Assembly (NCBI GenBank): GCA_905178155.1
Contig: CAJINV010000022.1
Span: 131,207 to 195,206 of the forward strand
Origin: Amoebophrya sp. A120
Lineage: Eukaryota > Sar > Dinophyceae > Syndiniales > Amoebophryaceae
Direction of reading: 5' to 3'
Length of the DNA: 64,000 bases
Position 1 is the stretch's first letter; each line of letters opens with the position of its first letter. Positions 32,601 to 43,400 of this stretch are shown here, one piece after another. A model generated the notes under the pieces. That model searched no databases. It was not told the DNA's origin and worked only from the letters and a program-made list of their open reading frames with translations. The translations under genes and the position numbers were made by a program.

Positions 32601-35600
32601 GCAAAAAATTTGTTGACCTGTACCAATTCTTCGTGCGTGAAATGGCGACGGTCACGAACATATGAACTGCAAATATGTCTGGGTCTGGAAGAGTCGTGGC
32701 TTGTCATGCACATTTTGCATGACTCATAAAGTCTGTGATGCTGGTGCTAGCATCACAGTTTTTTTGAGAGCTTCTCCATGCTTATTACGCATGGCAAATG
32801 CCCTCTCCGCGTGCCAAGACCTGACTCCTCTTACTGCTCACGCAACACAGATATTTTTACAATCCGCAGACAGCATTACAAGTTCCACTCTTCCAGACCC
32901 AGACACTTTTGCACTTGATAGAACAACGGTGTAGCCATCGACGCAGAGCATTTTCTTCGGCGCAAGAAGAAGGAACTTGAAAAGAAAAAACGAGCATCTG
33001 TGTCGGCAACAAGGAGCATTGTAGAAGGATCGCGTTCGCCTGCAGCCCTGATTAAGACATTTTTCGCAGCTTGGTTGGGCGCAGCTGGAGCAGCTGCAGC
33101 TGCGCCTAGGAACAGTAAACAAGCGACCGCACAATCTTGTTCTTCATCTTCACCAGTAGAGAGTGAAACCACAGCTGCTGGTGTGTTTCATCAAGAAGAG
33201 CAGAGTAGAAGTAGCGCCTCTTCATCCACCGCGGGGCCATGGCCGCAGATCTCACCTTCCAGCGACGACGCGACTCCAGTTGTGCGCTCTCTCGACGCAC
33301 CACCAGCCGCATCAACTACATCCTCTCTGGAGCTGAAGTGCGTGATCGCCGGGCTGCGGTATCCGTATGAACAGGGGCTGCAGGTATATGATAAACGGTG
33401 GAGTTCGAGCAGATCAGCTAACCCAATCGAGATGTACGTCGCGAGACTTGACTGGGTCTTCGAACTATGGATTGTAAAAATGTCTGGGTCTGGAAGGTTG
33501 GAACTTGTAATGCTGTCTCTGGATTCTGAAAAAATGTGTATTGCATGACCAGCAAGAGGAGTCCAGATTGTGCTACGCTGGGAGGGCGTTTGTCATGCGG
33601 GAGAGGCATCAGGAAGCCCTCAAAAAATCTGTGATGCTAGCTCTTGCATTACAGGCCTCATGGGTCATGCAAAATATGCATGACAAACCTGGCAATCTTC
33701 CAGACCCAGACATTTTTACGATCCATACGAACACTGTCTCAATTTTCAGCTTCGGTACACCAAGCTGAACGCCGTGCAGCCTGGAGTCGCGACGACGTCG
33801 CGTGATTTTTCCTGGAGGTCTGTTTCTGCACAAGAAGAGCACGTATCAAATGCAAATATGTCTGGGTCTGGAAATTTGTGATGCTAAAATGTGGATAATG
33901 AAAACAATTCCAAATGCGACACAGCATGACAAATTTTCAGAACACTTTCTCCTAGGCAATCCGCATGAGAAACTGCGTCTTTGCATGTACAAAAGAGGCT
34001 GCGACTTCTGTTGGCTATGCAATACAGATTTCCCAGGTATGGAGAGCTAGCATTACAAGTTGCAACCTTTACCTTCCTGACCCAGACATATTTGCAATGC
34101 ATCAAGTAGTCTCAATTTTCAGCTCCGGTACACCAAGCTGAACGCCGTGCAGCCTGGGGTCTCGACGACGTCGAGTGATTTATTTTCCTGGTCTAGTACT
34201 TCTGCACAAGAAGAGCACGACCACGACCGTATGGGACGAGATGATGAGCAAATCTTTCCCATCGCGTCGAAGTTCTGGACTTTCGCGGAAGAGAAAACGG
34301 AACTTCTGCAGGCACGGAGCCTTTTCGAAGTGGTCCGGGAGTTTTGGCTCCAGTTTGCGAGGCAAGCGGAGATACCCGGGGGCGCCACGTTGGAATATGG
34401 TTGGAAAGTACTGAAGGCAGACCTCGACCGCAAGTTGAAAAGTCACATGAGAACCTTCCGATTGCGCGGCCGGAACAAGACAAATGAGGAAACGAAAAAA
34501 TGGCAGACGCCCCGAATACCCTTCCACGACCAAAGTAGAAGTAACGGGCTAAAAACTTTGGAAGCAGTGAAACAATCGATGTTCGGGTCAAGCCAGATGG
34601 CACGACACCAGCTGCCGATGACTGAGTCTGGAGATCATGGTGGTCCCTCTGATGTTCATGTCCGAGATGTGCGCAACCTGGTTTCGCAATTCTTTTCGGA
34701 AGATGACCGAAATGTTGGGCGAAGACCCAAAGTCGCCCTGGATCTGGTTTTCGAAAAACCGCAGGAGGTTTTTAAATTTTGGCACGTGGACAGGCGGGCG
34801 AAAGGTAATCCCCGCGACGGGGAGGGAAGCAGCACGGAAGAGTCGTCGTGCGACGACGGCCGCGGCAACAACCCACCCGGCGGGCCTGCAGATGTTGACG
34901 CCACCAAAGCCGGTACAAGAGCTTCGCGGGAAAACAAGCGCCTGAGGGCAACGTTGCGCGGCCGCAGCGGGCAAGGCGGGGCAGGAAAAAGGCCACGGAA
35001 AAACAACGACAGGTTACAACATCGTGCAGCTGCCCAACAGATAGTACAATCACAATCTGGTGAAGATGATATGATAATCCGTGACCGCCTGCTGAGGGGT
35101 TTGGTTCGCACCATGCGCATGCTTATCAAATGCAAAAGTGTCTGGGTCTGGAAGAATGCAAGTTTGTCATGCTTGTCTGGTATGACTCGAGAATCTGTGT
35201 TGCATAGGCACGAAAAGGGCCTCTTGTCTGTCATGCAGAAACGCAGTTTGCCATGCGAAAAACGAAACACAAGAGCAGCTCAAAACTTTGTCATGCTTGG
35301 TTGCGTATTGCAGTGCGCCCACCAGTCACATCTCAGCATCACAAGTTTCCAGACCCAGACACTTTTGCATTTGATAATGCTGGAAAAGGAGCAAGCCGAG
35401 CAAAGACATCGCGAGTTTGTATGGAATTCTCAAATGTTGCATTCTCAACTGTTACATGAATTTGTATTGCAAGAATGGCAAAAGTCAAAGAAGTGAGGTT
35501 GCACTTGTAGCATTACAAATCCCGCACAGATTTGGATGCTGTTTAGCGTTTCCGAAATTCGTCATGCTAAGTAGCTTCATTGTGTGGATGTTGATGCTCA

Positions 35601-38600
35601 TTTTGCATGACAAATCATGTAAACAGTTGAGAATGTAACGTTTGAGAGCGCCATAGTTTGCAGCTTCCCCTTATGATTATCCCGAGGCAGGTGAAATCGC
35701 TCCTTATGCAGAATCGGTGGTCTTGCATCCCGACCCCGAGCATGGTGCGGATACGCTCGAACCTCTGCTCGAGAAAAGAATCGGTGGTCGCCTGCGTCCC
35801 GACCCCGAGCGTGGTGCGGATGCGCTCGACCCTATGCATGGTGCGGTCGACCCTCTGGATGCGATCTTCCGCAGCTTTTGGTGGTTTGGACTAGAACTAA
35901 TTTTCTCGACCGAGTGGGACTACGAGTCTGAAGACGAGGACAAAAATTTTACAGCACGACCGATGAGTGCTAGTACCGCGTCTCCTGGAAAAGGAGCGGA
36001 AGATGATCATGCCGACCACGAAACCGGCAACGACGGCGAGACGCTGCGGGCCAAAATGCTGCAGCGATCCGTAATGCCCGAGAGTGCTCGAATAGTACAC
36101 ATGCCGATTTATGGTCCTGATGGAGATGAAGAAGTAGATCGGAAGCTGATGAATGAAGACGACCTGCGGGAGCTGCTGCGGCAGGCGGAAGCTGCTGCGG
36201 AAGCTGCTGGGGAGACAGCAGTTCGCGAAGTGTGGAATGATATCCGGACTTTGGGGGCCCTCGCCTCCGAACTTCGTTGGCTAGCGGACACCACTTTTGA
36301 ACAAGATCATGACGTTCTTCCGCATGATGAGGTTCTTACAACTAGCGGGACAACAACTGCAGGAGCCGGTGGAGGTGCAGAAGGTACTACTAGAACTGCA
36401 GCACCAACCGCAGATCTTCAGGGTGAGGGTTCATCCATCCCCGCGGCCGTGCAGTTTGTCCTGAAAACCTTGAATTTCTATCTAAGCCTCGCGGATGATC
36501 TGGGCGAGCTGGTGAAACTGGAAGTGGTTGAGAAAAACCACGACGACTCGGGGCAGGAGGAAGTGAAGTTGAAGATCTGGAGTTCATCTGGAGAAGGAGT
36601 GGCACAGACATCACAAAATGAAGATTCCGACGATCTTCATGCTGCGCAGGTGGGGCAGGATCTTCAAGAGGCGTCAACGGCATCAAGCGTGGTGTCGACA
36701 TTGCACGAGCGAAGTGTGCCACCTGCTGCTGGCGCTTTCAGGAGTGGTCCAACTTCTTGGTCGGCGCAGGCGCAGGGGCTTGTTGCTTCCCAGCAGCACG
36801 GGGGCGCAGCGCCTTCCACGGAAAATATGCCAGCAGAAGCAGCAGCAGGAGGAGGCCCTCAGATTTATTTTCAAGAGAGACAATTCCAGGGGGCCGCATT
36901 GGGCGGTCTGGCAGGCGCCGGAGCACTTGCTCGCGGGCACGGGGCGCGGCCCGGCCCTGTTACAAGTCAGTTCGAGGTTTACGTCGACGAGGATGAGGAG
37001 GAGGACTCCGTCGCTTATCATGGAGAAAAGTTGTTTGTTTTTCACATCATGCCTTCACAACTTTTCGTATCAAATCTTTGTCATGCGAGGAAGCAACGAT
37101 GCATGTGGATCTAGACAGGGAGTAGAAGAGCAGAGTAATTGCCCTAATCGTTGTCTTCCTAGCTTTTTTCTGGAGGATAAAGAGGATCATGAAAGCCAAA
37201 GCGCGAACCAATACTAAATTTGCATGACTCTTTCTCGCAGATTTCCACTTGACACGACACACCCAAATACGTGCAAGTTGATGGCTGCGTTTTTACTTAC
37301 AACTACGTTTTTTCTCGATGATAACGCCGAACCACAACTCCCCGCCATGCCATCGCTAGCAGGTTCGAGCAGCGCCCCCGGCGGTCCGCCAGCTCCACCT
37401 AGCGGCGGCCGGGAAGTAGATGTTGACCCGACGCAGCCCCCACCGCCCGGAGCGACAGGAAAAACACGAACTGCACTACCAGGCGGGCCCGCTAGTAGTA
37501 CCCCTTTTAGCTTCAGCACGAAGGATCTACCCGAGAATCAGTTTCCCGTAGAGCAGTCACTGCGCAGAAGTGTCGAACAAGGGCAAGGCCAGCATCAGCA
37601 GTTCCGTCCAGGTGCAGCCTGGTCTGATTTTGGTTTTGAGCCAGGGACTGCCGGCGACCCACAACGTGCTGCGGACAAAAGACGACCTTTTTTTTCGAAG
37701 GATTATCTCAAGAATGCCCAGTCTCGCCCCGCCACCTCCGAACAGGAGGAAGCATTGACGCAGCATGTGCATGAAGGCGGAGAGGTACAGGAAGATGAAA
37801 AAATGAAAGAGACACCACCTGCTCCACCAGGCGGTTTCGACCGCGAAACGTCGGAAACCGAAACCATGCTACCTGTCAGTCGTGCAGGCACCTCGCCGTT
37901 CAAGCTGGACGATTTCTCCCCGTCATTCGCAGTTTTGCCGGCGAGTGAAGAACAAGGCTTGGTAGAACAAGCTGTAGTGCCTCAACATCAAAGCCGCGGT
38001 GGGCCGAGAGACTACGGAGCAGTAGAGGACGAGCAGATACCAGCAGTGTCGAAACCAAGTCCAACAACAGATGATGGTGTGACCTCCGGCGCACCAGGAA
38101 GAACAGAGGCAGCAAGCGTCAGCGGAGGTGGTACTCGTCAGCACGTAACAAGGACCACAGCGGCTCTGGATCATCCACATCTCCACCAAGCCTTGGGCTC
38201 AGTCGCCGAGGAGGGTCAAGACGACCTTCAACTTCACAAGGAGTTCCCAGGGGACGAGGAATCGGGTCGCAGTACAAGCTCGGACGAGGGTTATGGCGGG
38301 CCGCCTCCAAGAGCGCAAACGATGGTATTTATAGATGCAATGTTGCACGATCTTGATCGCCACAAGTCCATGGGAGCACAAGCCGGATCTTCGGAAGCGG
38401 GCACCGGAAGTCGTTCTGCTGACAAAGAGAACATTCGGAACCGCGCAGCGGTGCAACAAGCGGGACAAGTAGTAGACGAAGCTCCTGCAGCATCTACTTC
38501 GCCTCGCGATGAAGATCTTCGTGTTAGCGATACGAGGCGAGAAGCGACCTCGATGGAGCAGATAGAACAGGGACTGGAGCAGATGCTTATTCAATTGGAG

Positions 38601-40193
38601 CAGGACGTGATTGGACTATGTGGTCCACCCGGTGGTGACGCAGTGCCGACTGGAGAAGATCATGTTTCCGGGCGTCAGCATGAGGAGATGTTTCATCGGG
38701 GGACACCAGATTTCGCCCAAACACCAGATCTGGCACGTAATGTAGGAATACAACTCACTTTTGAAGACACGACCACTGCTCTTGGCCAGCAGCAAGACCA
38801 ACAGCAGCACTTCAACATCCCGCGGAGTACTAGAGGCGACAAGGAACTACAAGTTGATCATCATCGTGTTCGGCCGCAAGAACGAGCTAAACCAACCTCG
38901 ATAAAGAAGTGCCCGCTGCCGTCGTCCGGTACAAGCTCCCGTTCTAATTCCCCCGGCGGTGCACCGACGGGACACGATTGGACGCCCTCTACTCAAGCAC
39001 CAGGGCATATGGAGCTGTCAGGATTGAAATTGACAAAGTTGAACAAAAATTTGTGATGCATATATAAAGTCGAAACCAGTTGTAAGCCAAAGCCCAATAT
39101 CCAAGCGGTGCATGATGACAAAATTCGGCACCGTCTAAATCCAGTTTGTCATGCTGTTGAGGGACAGAAGGCGTCTTTTGTCGTGCTGCTTTAGCAGCTC
39201 TATCACAGTCCCCAAACAGGCTGGCAGTCGGCCTCACTTGTCATCCCCGCAAGAGAGGCGCTTCATGCCTTGCAGTTTCTGCATGAGAAATTATTTCGAC
39301 TTTGTCGCTTTCAGTCCTGACGCTTCCATAGGGCAGACTCCCGGGCCGCGAACTGGCGCGCCCAGCCCGCAGCCAAGTCCGCGGGCGGGGAGATCGTTTT
39401 CACCTGGTCCTGCTGCCCAGCACCGGAGAGTATCTTCCGAAGATGAGGCCGCGGGTAGAAGTCGGGCTAGCAGTAGAGATGATCATGGCCGCGGGTCAGA
39501 TGTTGATCATGATGGTAGTTCATCTGGTGATGATTCTGATCCCGGCGGGGACCACGGCGGCCCAAGATCGGCGGCTGCGCGGAGAGCAGCTGATTGGGCT
39601 CGAGTGCGTAGTTATGAATTGCAAAAGTATCGCATTCGTATAAATGCATTACAAATTTCCTCAGCATGAGAAATGAAATTTGTATATGCGGATTTGCTTT
39701 CAGAAAAAAATTTGTAATGCATTTATCGCAATAGCAATACGAGTACGATACTTTTGCACAGGATAGTAGTATGGACGTCGACCCTATGGACGTTGACCCG
39801 ATGATGACAGCACGAAGAAGGATAAGAACAAGTAGAACTCCAGAGGAGCGGACTAGTGCGACTCCTGGTACTTCTGCCACCACAGGTGTGGCGATTCTTG
39901 GAACTTCGTCGTCTTCCAGCGTAGTTCCTGTTCAACGGCATCAATCAGAACGGGAAGTAGTAGTTCATCCTCTTGGCACTGTCGAAAGGAGAAAGTTGGC
40001 CTCTCCTCGTCCTAGGATTCCCGCCGTGGCGTCGGGAGCTGAAGCGCATAGAGGTGGTCCTGAAGATGTGCTACAACACATAGAATCTCCGTCTGCCGCG
40101 CACTCGACTCAAGCCTCGCCGACGTCGCAATGCTACGGCGGTACGCCGGATCCCACACCGTATCCGAATTCGAAATTCAAATGTATCGGTTAG
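29607..40193 (+). CDS. G8: giant low-complexity GLRYP-family protein
   Basis: Exons 29607-30367, 30519-30568, 30738-31225, 31395-32436, 32592-32660, 32926-33465, 33733-33843, 34220-35123 (or from 34109), 35382-35419, 35661-37015, 37329-39007, 39336-39612 and 39771-40193; about 2,578 residues. Every junction keeps frame. Near the start SYLFFLLAGDLF is weakly signal-like. After 700 polar residues come helical blocks: VKLLAMLFLLQVLERTWG (32305), LKCVIAGLRYP (33330) and KFWTFAEEK..LLQARSLF (34265-34330), the last two shared with G4 and G11. The C-terminal half is Ser/Pro/Gln/acidic filler with small repeats (PDPE.GAD twice at 35730 and 35800; MDVDP twice at 39771). It could be split by annotators into two genes near 37015, but the frame continues through element J. 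Confidence 0.7.
30368..30513 (+). mobile_element. Introner element, family A (reverse), in G8
   Basis: Begins TATGAACTGCAAAAGTATCG and ends GTTTTGCACAGGATA. TSD ctaca at 30363-30367 and 30514-30518. Excision joins DHEL to QDEEGF in frame. Confidence 0.94.
30569..30732 (+). mobile_element. Introner element, family H, in G8
   Basis: Begins TATCAAACAAAAAAGTGTTA; right end GTTAACACTTTTTCCTGTGACA. TSD cgtcc at 30564-30568 and 30733-30737. It contains GCATGACAAATT and GCATCACAAATT. TIR core resembles the 1,191-bp element at 7063. Excision joins DDCSV to PSFLNSP. Confidence 0.93.
31226..31389 (+). mobile_element. Possible diverged introner (family L) in G8
   Basis: The frame closes at 31280 and reopens downstream, so an intron is needed. 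TATCCCGCAGCACC at the left and GGTGCTATGGTA at the right give a weak inverted repeat. Joining 31225 to 31395 keeps frame (YF|TFTLDTD). Flanks do not form a clear TSD. A GCATGACAGGT motif lies inside. Confidence 0.4.
32437..32586 (+). mobile_element. Introner element, family A, in G8
   Basis: Begins TATCCTGTGCAAAAGTGTCG and ends TTTTGCATTGCATA. TSD tgcac at 32432-32436 and 32587-32591. Excision joins TWTA to QNSRKKF. The following exon is only 69 bp before the next element. Confidence 0.93.
32661..32920 (+). mobile_element. Introner element, family C, in G8
   Basis: Begins TATGAACTGCAAATATGTCT then GGGTCTGGAA; ends CACTTTTGCACTTGATA. TSD gaaca at 32656-32660 and 32921-32925. Excision joins VTN to NGVAIDAEHF in frame. 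Confidence 0.94.
33466..33727 (+). mobile_element. Introner element, family C, in G8
   Basis: Begins TATGGATTGTAAAAATGTCT and ends ACATTTTTACGATCCATA. TSD cgaac at 33461-33465 and 33728-33732. Excision joins DWVFE to HCLNFQLRY in frame. Confidence 0.94.
33736..34219 (+). repeat. Duplicated exon segment flanking a family C element in G8
   Basis: Segment 33736-33843 (gtctcaattttcagcttcgg to gaagagcacg) recurs at 34109-34219 with a 3-bp length difference and scattered substitutions. The element 33844 to about 34108 lies exactly between. Both copies keep the same frame, so the intron may run 33844-34108 (both copies coding) or 33844-34219 (one copy spliced out). Confidence 0.9.
33844..34108 (+). 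mobile_element. Introner element, family C, between duplicated exon copies in G8
   Basis: Begins TATCAAATGCAAATATGTCT; right side GACCCAGACATATTTGCAATG then GCATCAAGTA instead of the usual TTGATA. The left flank gcacg has no match at the right, so no TSD; the right boundary is approximate and frame-based. Confidence 0.75.
35124..35376 (+). mobile_element. Introner element, family C, in G8 (open reading frame throughout)
   Basis: Begins TATCAAATGCAAAAGTGTCT and ends ACACTTTTGCATTTGATA. TSD atgct at 35119-35123 and 35377-35381. Element plus TSD is 258 bp, divisible by three, without an in-frame stop, so retention would add 86 residues. Excision joins RTMRML to EKEQAEQ. Confidence 0.94.
35420..35655 (+). 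mobile_element. Introner element, family I, in G8
   Basis: Begins TATGGAATTCTCAAATGTTG; right end complement TATGGCGCTCTCAAACGTTA; TIR about 32 bp. TSD gtttg at 35415-35419 and 35656-35660. It lies only 38 bp after the previous element. Excision joins HREF to AASPYDY in frame. Confidence 0.92.
37016..37323 (+). mobile_element. Introner element, family J, in G8
   Basis: Begins TATCATGGAGAAAAGTTG and ends CGTTTTTTCTCGATGATA. Flanks tcgct and acgcc share only cgc. Removing element plus five bases joins EEEDSVA to EPQLPAMP in frame. An ATG inside it at 37224 could be mistaken for a gene start. Confidence 0.8.
39008..39330 (+). mobile_element. Introner element, family D, in G8
   Basis: Begins TATGGAGCTGTCAGGATTGA and ends CAGTCCTGACGCTTCCATA. 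TSD gggca at 39003-39007 and 39331-39335. Excision joins TQAPG to QTPGPRTG in frame. Confidence 0.94.
39613..39765 (+). mobile_element. Introner element, family A (reverse), in G8
   Basis: Begins TATGAATTGCAAAAGTATCG and ends CTTTTGCACAGGATA. TSD gtagt at 39608-39612 and 39766-39770. Excision joins ARVRS to MDVDPMDVD in frame. Confidence 0.94.
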
Positions 40194-40453
40194 CCGCCAG
40201 TTGTACTTGTACCCTTCTGAGGCTGATGTTGATGATGTTGGACTTAGTAAATGCACCGGGAATTTTCTGACAAAAAAATATTTTGTGCTGCAGCTAGAAG
40301 ATGAGTTGTGTGAAGCAGGTCGCAGATTTTGCAATCGTATCTATATCCATGGTCTGTCCTCTACTGCATGACCATAAATGAGAACAACAATGTCGAAGTT
40401 TAAAAATATCCTGGAACGGCTCAGATTCAGAAGGCGAAACGGCGGTGATAGAT

Positions 40454-43400
40454 ATGTTGTTTTTCGTCCTCTTCCATACACTGCAGACTGATTGGACGTT
40501 TCATGTAGATGAGGGGTCGGAGGAGGAGGTACAAGCTGATGTAGAGGCAGCACATATGAACGTGCAAAATGCAAAAGGGGTCAACCTAAACAGAGAAGTT
40601 TTTTTGCTGTTTGGGCAAAAAAACTTTTCATTTTCAGCCGTATTTGCTCGCGCCAGGTGCCCCTTCACCGCGCAATATTGAATGCTGCGAACGTATTAAG
40701 GTGCCCAAAAACGAATCTGGCTGCCGCGCTCTATCTAGGTTGTCGCAGGCTTTAGCTTTGCGCGGTGCTGCAGTTGAAGCGCTCCTAGAAGGTGTCTCAA
40801 CAGGTGGCGCGCGAACCTATATAACGGCGCAACTGCTTGGGCGGTTGAGGTGACACACCTCCGCCGAGGCGCGCCAACTGTGTTTCTCAAGGAGCTGGCA
40901 GCTGGAGGCGCGCCAGCGTTTGCGTTTGCTAACACTCGAAAATCCTCTGCGCAGAGACCGCGCCGCCCAGTCTGCCGCAAAACAACTCCAGAAAGCGCCC
41001 GCGCGAAATTGCTCCTTGAGAGTGTCCAGGATCATCTCCGGACGCAATACAGGCCGCATCCGCATGTGGGAGGGCGCTTAGCCTGGACAGGGGCTCACGC
41101 CGATCACGGAGCTTGCGCGACACATTGGAGCCGACATTTCTCGTCTCCTTTCCTTCTTCGCCGAATGCCGCTCGATGAGAAGAAACTTCTGACTTTGGGG
41201 ATTTTTTTGCCGGATTTTGCCAAAACTTCGCCAAAAACCCGGACTTTGCCGAAGTTTTGGCAAAATCCGGCAAAAAAATCGCCAAAGTGAGAAGATTCTT
41301 CTCATTGAGCGGCATTCGGCGAACGGGGAAGGGAGAGGTGAGACCTCTGCTACATTGTGCCGGGCAAGCTCCGGGATGTCCGAACCCCGGGCCAGGATTA
41401 ACCCTTTTCCGCATGTGGATGCACTCTGGCTCGCGTCCGAGAATAGCTCTGGACATTTCCCCGGCAACCCGCGGAGCAACTCCGCAAGGGAGCTCGCTGG
41501 AGTTGCTTTGCGGTAGATTGGGTTGGCCGGTCTCTGCGAGAGGGCGCTTCGAAAATTAGATCAGGAGGCTGATGCAACTGCAGCGGCCATCACGCTTGAC
41601 TTGCTTGAGAGGCACAGCTGGCGCGCCACGAGTGAGATGCGTCATCCCAACCGCCCAGCGAGTTGCGTCTTTAAGTTGCCGCACCACACGCAGATGCGCG
41701 CTGCGGGATCGCGCCAGCTGTGGCACTGCGCAAGGCCTGCGACCACCTCTAACACGACAATCAGTCTTGTTTTTGCGCAACCTAACACGCGCAACTCGAT
41801 CCACTATCGCGCGGAGAAGGGGCAGCTGGTGCCGGCAAATACGCCCGAAAATGAAAAGTTTTTTTGCCCAAACAACGAAAAAACTTCTCTGTTTAGGTTG
41901 ACCCCTTTTGCATTTTGCACGTTCATAGCAGCACATGATGACAACTACAGAGCGGAAACAAGACCTGCTCCTGTAACGGGAGCACTACAGCCCCCTGATT
42001 ATAGAGACGCTCACGCAAGCAGCAGCAGCGGTGCAGTGTGTGAAAAAGATCCATCCCGCGTTTCGACCACTGCGCCGCACCAAGAAGCTGCTGTCCAACA
42101 ACGGAGCAGAGCCAGCGTTGTAGCTGCAGAGCAACCTCATTTGGTGACGCAGGTTGTAGCGAGCCGACCACAAACTCTTGACCCGCCACCGCCTCCGGCG
42201 GCACCGGCACCGCACCTCCAGGGAGAGCCCGGGGCTGTTGAACGTGTTGTTGCGCCCGCCCGGACAGTCGAACAGCGACAGCAGGACGCACGCGACAGGC
42301 TGGAAACATTGGCGCAGGCGACGATTCCTGACTTTTTCCGTCTGTTAGAAGCCGCCGCCGCCGACGGCCTGATAACCCACGAGCAAAAGCAGTCACGCGT
42401 GAAAGATTTAGAAGGAAGGCTAAAGCACGTTCGCACATGGCGGTCTCACCACGAAGACCCGGAGAAGCTAATGGTCCAAATTGCCAGGTTGAGGAGGCCG
42501 CCATCCTACATCCACGACATCCTGGACACCGAAGAAGATATTGGGCGAGGCGCGCTACTGCAAGTAAAATATTGGACGGGCTACATTGCATGGAAGCGCG
42601 GTCGCCCCCGCGGGCCCGACGTAGAGGACAGTGCGATCATCAGTCTGGGGCATGACATAGTGCTGCAGAACCAAATTTTGAACGTTCTGCGAGACGAAGT
42701 GCCAGCAGTTGTGCCTCTGACGCACTCGGAGCGAGAATTTCGTCTTTTCTGGGACGAGCGACAGCATCATCTCGACCAGGGTCGATTTACCCCAGCGACA
42801 ACTGACGACCAGCTCCGTCGGCAGCTAAGGCAGCTAATAGGTGGCTCTGAACTAGATGTTCAGAACATCCTCGCGGAGCACCTCAGGCGGCAAAGGGGCC
42901 TACAAGACAAACTGGTTCTCATTCTACTAGAGCGGCCAACCGCGCTACGTGTACTGGATGAAAGAGCAACAGAACAACCGATGTACATGAACGCCCTGCA
43001 CGCCGTTCTGGAGCGTGACCTCGCAGCTCAAGCCGCAGCCGCGACACAGGAATCTACACAGGAGGAATCACAGGCCGCAGAAGAACAACCTTTGGTAACT
43101 ACGCAGGTTGTGGCGGACCGACCGCAACAAACACCTGAGGACCCGCCACCCCCGTTGGGTGCACCAGCAGCGCCGCCCCAGGAACAACAATCGGGGGCAA
43201 GTGTTGTTTCCTCGGCGCCAGGCGGGCCGATGACGCCACAGTTCGGTGCAGCTGGGACATCAAGTGCAAGACAAGTAGGAGAACTCAATGCAGAACCTCC
43301 TGAAGAGGAGCAACCTCCGCCTCCTTTTGAGGCCCTAGAAAACCGAGCGGCTCCTGGATTAGGGGAAGATGAGGTTGGGGCGTCGAGGTCCACCTCCACC

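Noticed and set aside
37224-39056. Apparent separate 610-codon gene starting at ATG 37224
   Set aside because: The ATG lies inside the family J element; removing the element joins this frame to G8 in register.
41523-41927. Apparent N-terminus of G9 upstream of 41936
   Set aside because: This stretch is the right arm of the foldback element; the left arm carries its complement and the real leader is at 40454-40554.
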